A DNA stretch of 64,000 nt from Hydrogenophilus sp. (GTDB lineage: Bacteria; Pseudomonadota; Gammaproteobacteria; Burkholderiales; Thiobacillaceae), in NCBI GenBank assembly GCA_020725195.1, contig DYFL01000001.1:60262-124261 (forward strand), read 5' to 3'. Below, piece by piece: positions 45,674-54,990 of this stretch; positions within the stretch are counted from its first letter, which is position 1, and each line of letters starts with the position of its first letter. The translations under genes were made by a program, and so were the position numbers. The notes below the pieces were generated by a model. The model had not been told where the DNA came from. It made no database searches and saw only the letters and a list, made by a program, of their open reading frames with translations.

Positions 45674-47327
45674 ATCCTCGCCACTGCATCGCCTGCCGCC
45701 AGGCCTCGCGCTCGTCGGGATACCGGCCCATGGCCTCGATGATCTCGGCCTTGCGTTGCCGACGGTGCCCGTCCGCGTCGACGCGCTGCCAGGCGCGGGC
45801 CGCGTCGCCGAAGTTGCGCCGCAGGTTGTCGATGAAGCGGCGGAAGTGCCCGCGCGCCTCGGCGAGGCTCGGGTCCGCGTGCCACCAGCGGCCGGTGTCG
45901 GCGAACAGGGCGTCGAGCCGCTCGATCTTCCGCGCGATCTCCGCGTGCTTGGCCAGGTATTTCCCGTGGATGCGGGCCTCGGTCTCCTCGACCGCCCGGG
46001 CGATCACCGGCTCGCTCAGCCCGGCGCCGGGGTAGCCCTGTTCGGTGAGCCGCTCCATGGCGAAGAGCATGACGTCGCCGAAGTACTGGCGCTCGAATTC
46101 TGCGGACAGGTCGACCCGATGGCTCGCCCGCTCGATGCCGGGCCTGAACTCGGACCGGCCGATCGCCTCCACGGTGCGCTTGTGCAGCATGGGCAGGTTG
46201 GCCGAGACGAAGGCCGCCCCCAGCTCCGCCCGGATGATGCGCCCCAGGGTCGGCCCGGCCATGCGCAGTTTCAGCGCCGCGAAGGGGATGAAGTGGTCGA
46301 GCCCCTGCGCGTCGAGGACGTAGTTGCCGGTGTAGACGGTGCGGGCCGGCTGCACGCTCACGAGCAGGTCGGCGGGCCGGTAGTAGCCGCGGCGCGTGGG
46401 GTGTTCGCCGTCGAAGAAGCGCGAGAGCCGCGCGGCGAAGCCGGCGAGGCAGGCGGCGTGGTCGTGCGCGCCGGCGAGGGGGCAGCGCAGCCGCCAGGCG
46501 TCGGCGGCCGGCTTGAAGCCGAAGAGCTCGGCCATGTCGTGGTAGGCGGCGTCGCCCGCGTGGCGCGCCGCGCCGTGGAAGGTGCAGGCGGCCTGGGGCG
46601 CGAGCGCCGCCAGGTCGATGAGGAAGGCGAGCACGTCGTCGAGGAAGTGGCCGGCCATCACCGCGGGGGAGACCGGCGGGTCGCCGACCACCTTGCCGGT
46701 GAGGATGCGGGTGGGCGTTTCGCGGAAGATGCGGTCCAGCGCCCGGAGGTAGTCGATGGCGTAGGGCTGGGTCTCGCCCTCGGCCGCCTCGACGTTGACC
46801 CGGAACTCCTGGTCGCTGTCGATGAACCAGAAGAGGCGCCGCCTGCCGTCCTGCTGCAGGCGGCGGAGCCACAGGTAGGCGATGTTGCGGGTGAGGGAGG
46901 CGCCCTTGTGGTGGAAGGTCTGCGTGTCGCCGATCACGCCGGCGAGCCGCGCCCGCAGTTCCGGCGGCAGGGCCTCGACCAGGGCGCGCTGTTCCGCCTG
47001 GTCCAGGTGATGAGTCTGCAGCCCTTCGCGGGTGTGGACCTCGGCGAGGGCGCGGTGCCGGTCGATGTTCCCCGGCTCGCGGCTGTCGTCGGCGATCAGC
47101 ACCGAGACCCGGCCGCCGTAGGGATGGCGCCGCATGAGCTCGGCGAGGCTCGCCAGGCAGTCTGCAAGGTGCTGCGGGCGGTCGGCGACGGGGATGACGA
47201 TGACGAAGTCGTGGGGAAGGGAAATTAGGGAGTGGGGAGTGGGGAGTGGGGAGTGGGCAGAGGCGAGTTGAGCGCACGGGGGCTCGTCCCGTTTCCCACT
47301 TCCCACTTCCCACTTTCTACTTCCCAC
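45657..47327 (-). CDS. Glycosyltransferase-like protein with repeat-encoded N-terminus
   Basis: Up to 556 residues. The recognisable protein begins at about residue 38 with HDFVIVIPVADRPQHLADCL, a GT-A nucleotide-sugar fold, with VLIADDSREPGNIDRHRALA and the D-x-D candidate FWFIDSDQEFRVNV. Helical C-terminal parts follow (YRPADLLVSVQPARTVYTGN). No in-frame ATG lies near the fold's start; the only candidate starts are GTG codons inside CCCACTT/CACTCCC heptamer repeats (47228-47329). The true start is therefore uncertain and may depend on repeat number. The C-terminus also runs into heptamers. The neighbours are sulfotransferase-like and TPP-dependent enzymes. Confidence 0.72.
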   Translation of the reverse strand: MGSRKWEVGSGKRDEPPCAQLASAHSPLPTPHSLISLPHDFVIVIPVADRPQHLADCLASLAELMRRHPYGGRVSVLIADDSREPGNIDRHRALAEVHTREGLQTHHLDQAEQRALVEALPPELRARLAGVIGDTQTFHHKGASLTRNIAYLWLRRLQQDGRRRLFWFIDSDQEFRVNVEAAEGETQPYAIDYLRALDRIFRETPTRILTGKVVGDPPVSPAVMAGHFLDDVLAFLIDLAALAPQAACTFHGAARHAGDAAYHDMAELFGFKPAADAWRLRCPLAGAHDHAACLAGFAARLSRFFDGEHPTRRGYYRPADLLVSVQPARTVYTGNYVLDAQGLDHFIPFAALKLRMAGPTLGRIIRAELGAAFVSANLPMLHKRTVEAIGRSEFRPGIERASHRVDLSAEFERQYFGDVMLFAMERLTEQGYPGAGLSEPVIARAVEETEARIHGKYLAKHAEIARKIERLDALFADTGRWWHADPSLAEARGHFRRFIDNLRRNFGDAARAWQRVDADGHRRQRKAEIIEAMGRYPDEREAWRQAMQWRGSSAEC

Positions 47328-47329
47328 CC
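47228..47329 (+). repeat. Two inverted heptanucleotide arrays at the 5' end of the glycosyltransferase
   Basis: Array 1: four and a bit units of GGGAGTG (47228-47257). Array 2: CCCACTT three times, then TCTACTT and CCCACCC (47295-47329). The arrays are roughly complementary (GGGAGTG against CACTTCC/CACTCCC), so they can fold on each other. They resemble the short tandemly repeated (STRR) heptamers known from cyanobacteria. The gene's apparent 5' coding region lies across them. Confidence 0.8.
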
Positions 47330-48997
47330 CTACCGCCGCGACGAGTAATTCGGGAACAGGTTCTTGTCGATGACGATCTCGATCAGGTTGATCGCGTCGG
47401 TGAGATCAAAGTGGGCGAAGAGCTCGTCCACGTCCTCCGGCCGCTCCACGCGCTTGTGGCGGATGCCGAAGGCGCGGGCGAGCAGGGCGAAGTCCGGATT
47501 GACGAAGTCGCAGTCGATGAAGCGCTGCGCGTACTGCTGGTGCTGGTTCTTGCGGATGAGGCCCATGGTGGCGTTGTTGAACACCACCACGTTGAGCGGC
47601 AGCCGGTAGTTCACCGCGGTCATGAGCTCCATGCCGCACATCTGGAAGCCGCCGTCGCCGAGGATGGCGAAGGTGGGCCTGGCCTCGTGAAAGCGCGCGC
47701 CGATGGCCGCGGGGATGGCGTGGCCCAGGGAGGAGATGCCGGAGTTGGGGTGGTAGCGGCAGCCGTTCGATACGTTGTAGAAGTTCTGCGCGAAGATGAT
47801 GTTGTCGTCGAAGACGACCGCATCCTGCGGAAAGTGCCGCTCGAGCGCGCGGAAGAAGTGCTGCACCAGGGCGAAGCCCTCCTGGAACACCGCGTAGTCG
47901 CTGGCGACCACCGCCCTCGACTCGGCGATGCGCGCACGCAGCCGGTCGCAGACGATGGCGTCGCCGCCGTGTCCTTTGAGGCGCGCGAGCACGCTGCCGA
48001 GCACCTCCTTGATGTCGCCCTGGATCGCGAGGTCCGCGCGGAAGACCTTCTCCAGCTGCGCGGGGTCGTGGTCCACCTGGACGATCCTCTTCCCCGCGAG
48101 CAGGGCCGGGTCCCAGAGGTAGCTGGTGCGCTCGTTGAAGCCCGCGCCGAGGAAGACGACGAGGTCGGCGTGGTCGACGATGTACTTGTAGGCGTGGCCG
48201 CTGGAGGTCACCCCCAGGCTGCCGAGCGCCATCGGCGAGGCCTCGCCCACCACGCCCTTGGCCTTGAGGCTGGTGGCGACGGGCACGGCGAGCAGCGCGG
48301 AGAGCTGCGCCACCTCCGCCTGGGCGCCGGCGCGGATGCAGCCGTAGCCGGCGACGATGACCGGGTCCTTCGCCGCGCAGAGCATCTGCGCCAATGTCTG
48401 GGCGGGCTGGGCGCAGTCGCCCTGCCGGCGCACGTGGCGGGCGGTGGGGATGCGCTCCAGGATGCCGGCGTCCACCCCCTCCTTCTGCACGTTGAAGGGG
48501 AAGGAGAGCAGCACGGGGCCGGGCTGGTCGGCGAGCAGGGCGTGGGCCGCCTGGTTGAGCACGTTCTCCAGGTAGTCGGTGCGTTCGACGATCCTGTGGT
48601 AGCGGGTGATGGCCCTGAACAGGGCCGTCTGGTCGATGCTGCCGCCCTCGCCGGAGCTCTCCTGCAGCCCGCCCTTGCCGAAGATGTAGGTGGGCGCCTC
48701 GCCGGTGATCGCCAGTACCGGCAGCCGGTCGGCATAGGCGTTGGCGATGCCGGTGACCAGGTTGGTCGCGCCCGGGCCGGCGGTGGCGATGCAGGCGCCG
48801 ACCCGCCCCGAGGCGCGGGCATGGCCCCCGGCCATGAAGGCCGCCCCCTGCTCGTGCTTGGCCAGCACGGTGCGGATGCGCGAATCGTAGAGCGCGTCGT
48901 AGACGGGCAGGATGTGCGCGCCCGGCATGCCGAAGATGGATTCGACGCCCAGGCGCTCGAGGAAGCGGACGATCAGTTCGCTGACGGTGATTTGCAT
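47330..48997 (-). CDS. TPP-dependent acetolactate-synthase-like enzyme
   Basis: 555 residues with the three-domain TPP enzyme fold. The catalytic Glu is in LAKHEQGAAFMAGGHARASG (about 47), the central FAD/ADP-like domain includes DPVIVAGYGCIRAGAQAEV, and the TPP motif runs from AILGDGGFQMCGMEL to VVFNNATMGLIRKNQ. The nearest families are acetolactate synthase and other decarboxylase/ligases such as sulfoacetaldehyde acetyltransferase. No regulatory (IlvH) subunit follows, so a biosynthetic ilvB role is unlikely. The ATG at 48997 is the normal start. It heads the glycan-like cluster. Confidence 0.85.
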   Translation of the reverse strand: MQITVSELIVRFLERLGVESIFGMPGAHILPVYDALYDSRIRTVLAKHEQGAAFMAGGHARASGRVGACIATAGPGATNLVTGIANAYADRLPVLAITGEAPTYIFGKGGLQESSGEGGSIDQTALFRAITRYHRIVERTDYLENVLNQAAHALLADQPGPVLLSFPFNVQKEGVDAGILERIPTARHVRRQGDCAQPAQTLAQMLCAAKDPVIVAGYGCIRAGAQAEVAQLSALLAVPVATSLKAKGVVGEASPMALGSLGVTSSGHAYKYIVDHADLVVFLGAGFNERTSYLWDPALLAGKRIVQVDHDPAQLEKVFRADLAIQGDIKEVLGSVLARLKGHGGDAIVCDRLRARIAESRAVVASDYAVFQEGFALVQHFFRALERHFPQDAVVFDDNIIFAQNFYNVSNGCRYHPNSGISSLGHAIPAAIGARFHEARPTFAILGDGGFQMCGMELMTAVNYRLPLNVVVFNNATMGLIRKNQHQQYAQRFIDCDFVNPDFALLARAFGIRHKRVERPEDVDELFAHFDLTDAINLIEIVIDKNLFPNYSSRR

Positions 48998-49154
48998 GGC
49001 ATCGCATCGCGGCCGGGCAAGTCGGGTCGCCCTGGCATCACGCGGCAACCACCCCGGCAGTGGGGGCTTCCAGACTGGGTTTGAGGGGAGGAATTCTACC
49101 CGAAGCCCGGATCAAGGCTGAAGTGTCGGCCGCCCGAACCAAGGGCGCTTGGCC

Positions 49155-50096
49155 TCACGCGGTATCCCACAGCCCCAGGGCCGCCCGCGTCGCCTGGCCC
49201 ACGATGCCGTCCGCCGACAGCCCCTTGCGGCCTTGCAGCGTCCGCACCGCGGCCTCCGTGGCCGGGCCGTAGACCCCGTCCGCCTCGATCTTGAAACCCG
49301 CCGCCTTCAGGGCCGCCTGCAGGGCGCGCACGTCGTCGCCTTCCAGATAGGGGGCCCGGAGGCGCAGCAGCCGCGGCTCCTCGCCGGAATCGGCCCGCGG
49401 CCCCGGCCCCCCCGAGAGCCCCCACTCGTCGATGACGACGCCGCGGACGCTGAAGGGCAGGGCCAGGTCCCAGCGGCCTTCCGCGATGAGGCCGCGCAGG
49501 CTGTCCATGCGGTAGACGGTGCGGTGGAGCAGGCGGTTGGCGTGGTTCGCCAGCCAGTCGCGCCGCAGCGCGACGTAGCGCTCCACCCAGGCCCGGGCGC
49601 CCAGGCCCGCCACGCCGCCGTGCAGCTCGAGGGTCCGGTCGCGCATGCGCCGCCAGGAGCCGTGGATGAAGCTGTCGTAGACCACGCCCACGCCCAGGGC
49701 GAGGTCGATGCCCAGGGCGCCTGCCGCCTGCGTTGCGGGGGCCCAGTAGACCCGGTCGAAGAAGCCGTCCTGCACCGCCTGCATCACCGGGTCGCCGCCC
49801 GCGTCCTGCAGCAGCCGCCGGAAGCGCATGTTGTGGTCCAGGCCCGGGTCGCAATCGGCGAGGCGCTCCAGGTAGCCCTCCAGCTCGTCGGCGTATCCGG
49901 CGCCCGCCTGGGCGCAATAGGCCTTCACCAGCAGGTAGAGGTTGCCGCTCGCCAGGGTGGTCTGGGAGCGGCCGTAGGTGAGGTGGCCCGAGTCGCCCGC
50001 GAGCAGGGTGACCTGGCCGTATTCGCCCCGGGCCCTGCCGGTCTCGAAGACGTTGACGATGGCCTGGGCGGCCTTGATCTGCAGTTCGGTGAGCAT
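49155..50096 (-). CDS. GH46 chitosanase-like protein with peptidoglycan-binding domain
   Basis: 313 residues without a signal peptide. Residues about 1-225 match the GH46 fold: AAQAIVNVFETG with a Glu (E18) at the acid position, then LLAGDSGHLTYGRSQTTLAS with Asp D35 at the nucleophile position, GFFDRVYWAPATQAAGALGI, and VVYDSFIHGSW. The C-terminal 65 residues are a PG_binding_1 repeat (YLEGDDVRALQAALKAAGFK, GVYGPATEAAVRTLQ). It would hydrolyse chitosan-like or cell-wall glycans. It starts 37 bases after the protease-hydrolase gene on the same strand, and both lack export signals. Confidence 0.85.
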   Translation of the reverse strand: MLTELQIKAAQAIVNVFETGRARGEYGQVTLLAGDSGHLTYGRSQTTLASGNLYLLVKAYCAQAGAGYADELEGYLERLADCDPGLDHNMRFRRLLQDAGGDPVMQAVQDGFFDRVYWAPATQAAGALGIDLALGVGVVYDSFIHGSWRRMRDRTLELHGGVAGLGARAWVERYVALRRDWLANHANRLLHRTVYRMDSLRGLIAEGRWDLALPFSVRGVVIDEWGLSGGPGPRADSGEEPRLLRLRAPYLEGDDVRALQAALKAAGFKIEADGVYGPATEAAVRTLQGRKGLSADGIVGQATRAALGLWDTA

Positions 50097-50133
50097 GATG
50101 TCTTCCCCAGCCGTTGCACAAAACCCGCCGCCC

Positions 50134-52170
50134 TCAGTAGGCCAGGTTCTCCACCTTGGCGGCGAGCGGGGCGCCGCGCATGCGCGCGAGCATGGCGGCG
50201 ACGACCTCGACGTCGTTGTCGAAGGAGCCGTGGGCGAGGCGGATGCGGCCGGCGCCGGTGGAGACGTATTCGCGCCGCCTGCCGTGCAGCTCGAGCGTCA
50301 TGCCTGCGGCCAGCCCCGACCACTCCGCCAGGGTCGCGTCAACGTCAGGCGCCCTCGACCACTGGCCTTCGGGCGCGGCCTTCCAGGCCCATTCCATGCC
50401 CAGCAGGGGCGTCTTGTGCCGGCTCTCCAGGGCGCGGCTCACCAGGTAGAGCAGGGACTTGCCGTAGGGGCCGACGGTGTCGGCGCGCTCGCGCTCGTCG
50501 TCCATGATGTCCACGTGCACGCTGCCTGCGCCGAGCTTGCCGGCCCGGAGGGCGGCGCCGTAGTGCCGGTTGGCGAAGCCGACGCTGCAGGCGGGGGCGA
50601 ACAGGGTGAGGCTCGCGGCCGCCAGGCGCTTGTCGAGCAGCGAGAGGAGGTGGCCGAGCACGATGGAGCCGGCGGAGTGGCCCGCGAGGTGGATCTGCAG
50701 GTCGGGGATCTTCTTCTTCAGCGCCAGCAGGTGCCCCGCCAGGAGCTGCAGGCCGGCGCCGGCCTCGGCGGCGGCCGCGGCGTTCTGCTTCATCTCGGAC
50801 CACATGGGCTTGACCAGCAGGCCCTCGCAGGCCACCTCGATGGAGCGGTCGCGCGCCTCGGCCAGGGCCTCCCGGATCCGGTCGGCCACGCCCTCGTCGC
50901 GCATCTCGGGCCGGCCGCGGAAGATCTCGCGCACCGAGTCCTCGAGGATGCCGCCTATGCTCTCCATGGCGCCCGTCTTCCAGGTCAGGAACAGGGGGTA
51001 GATGCCGTTTTCCCTGAAGTAGGGTGCCATCATGCGGATGCGGGTGAGCGAATCGGCCTCGCTGTTCAAGCCGCCGTGGACGTAGAGCGCGAGCCTGCGC
51101 GGCTCGGCCGCAGGCTGCGCGCCGAACCAGTCCAGGGGCCGATTCACGCAGACCTGCTCGACGGCCTTGGGCGCGTTCTCGGCGCTGACGATGCGGTTGA
51201 TGGGCAGGCCGTTGTTGCCCAGCACCAGGGTGTGCAGGTAGGCCTCGCCCTCGGCGAGCGGTCGGACCTCCTCGTTGCGGTAGCCGTAGCCGCTGCCGGG
51301 GGCCTTGCCCGCCGGTGCGGCCGACTCCTGCAGCGGCCGGCTGCTGAAGGCGGCGGGGGCGGCCGCCCGGCGCATGGGCGCGCCCATGACCGCGACCCAG
51401 GCGTCGGTGCCGTTGGCGACCCAGTCCTCGTAGCCGAGGATGGCGAAGCCGTGGTAGCCCCAGTCCGGCCCCCAGGAGTTCTGCACGATGAAGCCGTCCT
51501 CGGTGTAGCCGACCAGGGCGAAGGCGTGGCCGCCGAGGGGCTTCGCGTGGCGGGGGATGAGCGCCGGGGCCCTGGTCTTCTTCATGAACCAGCCCTTGTG
51601 CACGTTGGCCGAGGCGTAGACCGCGCCCACCTCGACGATGGCGGACTGCAGGTCGCTGATGCTGTCCTTCTCGATGCGGTAGTAGGCGCCCAGGGGGCGG
51701 CTCGCGGCGTCCTGCGCCCAGTCGTCCTTGGGCGCCACGAAGGCGATCCGGCCCTTCCTGTCGCGGTAGGGCCAGGTCTGGTCCGTGCACACGCCGTGGC
51801 GGTGCCAGCCCTTCACGGCGCCCCGGCAGCTCGAGCCCTCGTAGTCCTCGCCCGGCCATTCGTCGTACATCCGCGCCATGTGGTAGAGCATGCGCGGGCT
51901 CACCGTCTTCAGGCCCTTCACCTGGTAGCCGTTGCCCTTCCAGAGCAGGAAGTTGATCACCGCCGCGAGCCCGAAGCCCGTGCAGGCGCCTTCCTCGCCC
52001 TGGTCCAGCACCAGGCTCCCGGCATAGGCCGGCAGGTACTGGTCGATGCTCTCGATGTGCGGGTAGCGCGGCGGCAGCGAGACGAGCTTGGGCTGGTAGA
52101 GCCGGTCGCGCAGGTCGATGCGGTCGGGGCGGGCGTCGAAGGTGCGCGCCTGGTAGGTCTGCGTGGGCAT
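50134..52170 (-). CDS. Papain-like (C1) protease fused to alpha/beta hydrolase
   Basis: 678 residues, no signal peptide. Part 1 (about 15-260) is a C1A peptidase: oxyanion Q57 and nucleophile C63 in VLDQGEEGACTGFGLAAV, H215 in LGGHAFALVGYTEDGF, and N231 in VQNSWGPDWGYHGFAI, complete and in papain order, without a pro-region. Part 2 (about 345-600) is a serine hydrolase fold: RRLALYVHGGLNSEADS, then the nucleophile elbow LAGHSAGSIVLGHLL with S499. A small C-terminal region ends KVENLAY. The combination is unusual. It forms a two-gene operon with the GH46 protein downstream. ATG 52170 follows a GGAGGATCACC-type ribosome site. Confidence 0.88.
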   Translation of the reverse strand: MPTQTYQARTFDARPDRIDLRDRLYQPKLVSLPPRYPHIESIDQYLPAYAGSLVLDQGEEGACTGFGLAAVINFLLWKGNGYQVKGLKTVSPRMLYHMARMYDEWPGEDYEGSSCRGAVKGWHRHGVCTDQTWPYRDRKGRIAFVAPKDDWAQDAASRPLGAYYRIEKDSISDLQSAIVEVGAVYASANVHKGWFMKKTRAPALIPRHAKPLGGHAFALVGYTEDGFIVQNSWGPDWGYHGFAILGYEDWVANGTDAWVAVMGAPMRRAAAPAAFSSRPLQESAAPAGKAPGSGYGYRNEEVRPLAEGEAYLHTLVLGNNGLPINRIVSAENAPKAVEQVCVNRPLDWFGAQPAAEPRRLALYVHGGLNSEADSLTRIRMMAPYFRENGIYPLFLTWKTGAMESIGGILEDSVREIFRGRPEMRDEGVADRIREALAEARDRSIEVACEGLLVKPMWSEMKQNAAAAAEAGAGLQLLAGHLLALKKKIPDLQIHLAGHSAGSIVLGHLLSLLDKRLAAASLTLFAPACSVGFANRHYGAALRAGKLGAGSVHVDIMDDERERADTVGPYGKSLLYLVSRALESRHKTPLLGMEWAWKAAPEGQWSRAPDVDATLAEWSGLAAGMTLELHGRRREYVSTGAGRIRLAHGSFDNDVEVVAAMLARMRGAPLAAKVENLAY

Positions 52171-52550
52171 GGTGATCCTCCTTGCTTGTTTAATGTCGGC
52201 CGACGCTCGAACGCGGGCGCTCGCCTGCCACACGGCAGGGATGGCGCAGGTGCCGGCCCGGTCCCGGCGGGGATGGCCGATGCGGCGTCGAGGGCAGGGC
52301 GCTGTCGTTCAATCCGCCGCCCTGGATTCGGTCGGGTTCAGGTCGGCGGAGGCCCGGCCGGTGTGCCCGGGTCGTGTCGGTATGGGTGGTTCGGGGCCGC
52401 GGCCCTTTATGACCTTAGCAAGCGCGCGCCGGGATGCCAGGCGGAAATGCCGGCCTGCACGGGCAGGCCGGGGTTGCAGAGGGAGGGTCGGGCCATGCGC
52501 CGGCGGCCTGCGGCCGCCGTCTCGGAGATGCCCCGCGGGGGGCTGCGCCG
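52171..52550. other. Leader of the protease-hydrolase operon
   Basis: About 380 bases between two leftward genes. It contains a strong 9-base-pair hairpin, CCGGCCTGC-ACGG-GCAGGCCGG (52450-52471), with no T-run on either strand, roughly 80 bases beyond the chemoreceptor stop. A TTGCTTGTTTAAT stretch lies at 52182-52194 near the operon start. Frames open here have no recognisable protein. Confidence 0.45.
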
Positions 52551-54902
52551 CTACGCCTTGAAGTGCGCCGCCGCCCGTTGCAGGCCGTCGGACAGGCGCT
52601 TGAGCTCCACCGAGGTATCTTTGATGCCGCTCACCGTGCCGTGGCTCTTTTCCACCATCTGGGCGATATGCTCCACGCTGCCGGCGATCTGCTGGGTGGC
52701 GCTGCTCTGCTCGCGGGCGGCGTAGGCGATCTCCGCGATCCGCTCGCCCATCTGACGGACGTTGCCGCTGATCGCGGACAGGGCCTCGCCCACCTCCCGC
52801 GCCAGGGTGCGCCCCTTGCCGGCCTGTTCCTTGGACAGCGCCATGCTGGAGACGGCGATGTCGGTTTCCCTCTGCATCTGCCCGAGGAGGGTGCCGATCT
52901 CGGAGGTGGCGCCGGTGGTCCGTTCCGCGAGCTTGCGCACTTCGTCTGCGACCACGGCGAAGCCGCGGCCCTGCTCGCCGGCGCGGGCGGCCTCGATGGC
53001 GGCATTGAGCGCGAGCAGGTTGGTCTGCTCGGCGATGTCCTTGATGACGTCGACGATGCTGTTGACCTGGCCGGAGTGCTCCGCCAGGGCCTGGATGTGC
53101 TGCGCCGAGCCGTCCACGCTCGCGGCGATCTGCGCCATCTCCTCGGCGGCGCGCTGCACCACCTTCTCGCCGGCGGCGGATTCCTCCCTGGCCTTCCCGG
53201 AGAGCCTTTCCGTCTCCGAGGCGTTGTCCGCCACCATGCCGATGCTCACGGTCATCTGTTCGACCGCCGCGGCGACCGACGCGGCCGCCTCCGACTGGTT
53301 CTGGGAGCTCTCCTGCAGTTGTCCGAGTGCGCGGCTCATCGCTTCGGCGCTGGAGACGACCTGGCGGGAGGCGTAGGTGATCTCCGCCTCGACGGACTGG
53401 AAGGAGTCCATGAGGTTGTTGAACGCCTGGGCCGCCTGCCCGACCTCGTCGTTGGTCGACGTGGGGATGCGCAGGCCGAAGTCGCCCGTCCTTTCGATCT
53501 CCTGGATGGTGCCGGACATCTCCTTCAGCGTCTTCCGGATGTGGGTCATGACCCAGAAGCCGAAGCCCGCCGTCAGCAGCAGGGCGGCCAGGCCGAACGC
53601 GGCGTGGAGGAGGAGCGCGGTCCTCGCCTCGGCGATCAGCGCGTCACTTCGGGCCTTGATGCGGGAGGCGGCGAAGTCTTCCGCGTCGTGCAGCAGTTCG
53701 ATCCGGGCCGTCGAGGTCTTGAACCAGGCGCCGGCATCGGGCAAGGGCGGCTCGCCCGCGGCCGCCTTGCGCAGCGCATCCACATCGGCGAAGGCCGGCG
53801 CTTGCGTCTTCTCCCTGTAGAAGTCTCTGACCTCCGGCGCGGCGTAGGCCTCGAATTGCCGGAAGTAGGTCTCCTGCCTGGCGAGCAGATCGCCCCACTT
53901 CCGGTAGGGCGCGGCCTCGAACCGCCCGGCAGTCAGCACGCCCGTCAGCAGCGCCCGTTCCTGGCCGGCGTTCTCCTTGCCCAGGATCAGCGAGTTGTAG
54001 GCGGAGACCGCCAGGGCGATGTCCCCGTCGCTGCTCTGGCCTGCAATGGGCGGCACCGCATCGAGCAGCTGCCCGATCAGCTTCGTGTAGGCCGCCGTGG
54101 CGGCGGGGGCGTCCAGCCCGAGCTGGCTGACCTTGTCCCGGTGGCCGGCGAGCCGGTCCAGCCCTTGCAGTGCCGTGTCCAGCGGCTGGCGGACCGTCTC
54201 CGGCATCTCGTCCCTGGCCTCGGCGTAGGCACGCCGCAGGGCCGATCCTTCCTTGTCGCTCTCGCCCCGCGCGGCCTTCAGCTCCTCGCCGAAGCGCCCG
54301 CCCTGCGACTGCGTGTAGCCGCTGCTCAGCCCCCGTTCGACCTGCAGTCGGTGCACCAGGTTGCCGACCCTGACCGACACGTCCATGGTCTGGCCGAGGC
54401 TGGAATAGCGCTGCCACTGTTCGAGGTGCGCCATGGCCACCCCGGCGGCGTAGATCGCCAGGCCCAGCATGGGGAAGGCCAGCAGATAGGCGAGCTTGGC
54501 CCCGATGCTCTTGTTCGCCAGGCCCTTGTGCGATTGGCCCAGCGCCTCCTTGAACTGCTTGATCGCGGCGATGGTGCGGCGGGAGGCGGCATTGAAGTCC
54601 GAGCCCTCGTCATCGAGCAGGGTGTCGGCCTCTTTCTTGCGGCCGTCTGCGATCTTCCTGGCGACCGCGCCGGCGCAGCGGTGGAAGTTGGCGTGCTCCG
54701 ATTTCAGGTGCGTGAAGCCTTCCTGGGCGGCATGTTTCGCGCCCTCGCCGTGGATCCACTTGCCCAGCGCGCAGAGGCAGTCCTTCGAGGCGTCCTCCGG
54801 ATCGATCGCCTCGCCGCCCGCGGCGAAATTGCGCAGGCGCATTTTCCATTTGCCGTGGGCGGTCACGGCCTCGTCCAGGAAATTCTTCGGTGCTGCGGCC
54901 AT
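52551..54902 (-). CDS. Chemoreceptor with CZB and NIT domains
   Basis: 783 residues. A CZB zinc-binding domain is at the N-terminus (about 8-75): [40 protein letters not shown] supply the His/Cys ligands. TM1 (about 133-155) leads to a helical periplasmic NIT domain (about 170-410; [34 protein letters not shown]), the family that senses nitrate and nitrite. TM2, HAMP (about 447-500) and the signalling hairpin ([20 protein letters not shown]) follow. CZB at the N-terminus rather than the C-terminus is uncommon. The ATG at 54902 is preferred; a GTG at 54935 is possible. It diverges from the GGDEF-EAL gene across an FNR-like site. Confidence 0.9.
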   Translation of the reverse strand: MAAAPKNFLDEAVTAHGKWKMRLRNFAAGGEAIDPEDASKDCLCALGKWIHGEGAKHAAQEGFTHLKSEHANFHRCAGAVARKIADGRKKEADTLLDDEGSDFNAASRRTIAAIKQFKEALGQSHKGLANKSIGAKLAYLLAFPMLGLAIYAAGVAMAHLEQWQRYSSLGQTMDVSVRVGNLVHRLQVERGLSSGYTQSQGGRFGEELKAARGESDKEGSALRRAYAEARDEMPETVRQPLDTALQGLDRLAGHRDKVSQLGLDAPAATAAYTKLIGQLLDAVPPIAGQSSDGDIALAVSAYNSLILGKENAGQERALLTGVLTAGRFEAAPYRKWGDLLARQETYFRQFEAYAAPEVRDFYREKTQAPAFADVDALRKAAAGEPPLPDAGAWFKTSTARIELLHDAEDFAASRIKARSDALIAEARTALLLHAAFGLAALLLTAGFGFWVMTHIRKTLKEMSGTIQEIERTGDFGLRIPTSTNDEVGQAAQAFNNLMDSFQSVEAEITYASRQVVSSAEAMSRALGQLQESSQNQSEAAASVAAAVEQMTVSIGMVADNASETERLSGKAREESAAGEKVVQRAAEEMAQIAASVDGSAQHIQALAEHSGQVNSIVDVIKDIAEQTNLLALNAAIEAARAGEQGRGFAVVADEVRKLAERTTGATSEIGTLLGQMQRETDIAVSSMALSKEQAGKGRTLAREVGEALSAISGNVRQMGERIAEIAYAAREQSSATQQIAGSVEHIAQMVEKSHGTVSGIKDTSVELKRLSDGLQRAAAHFKA

Positions 54903-54990
54903 GCCCTTACTCCTTGAGTCCCGCTGGATTACCATCGCCCATTATGCAGAATCGCAGATCGGAATCTATTGCTTTGGATAGAGGGCGTGC

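Noticed and set aside
47330..48997. ilvB-type biosynthetic acetolactate synthase
   Set aside because: No small regulatory subunit or ilv genes adjoin it, and it sits in a glycan-like cluster; I keep the general TPP-enzyme call.
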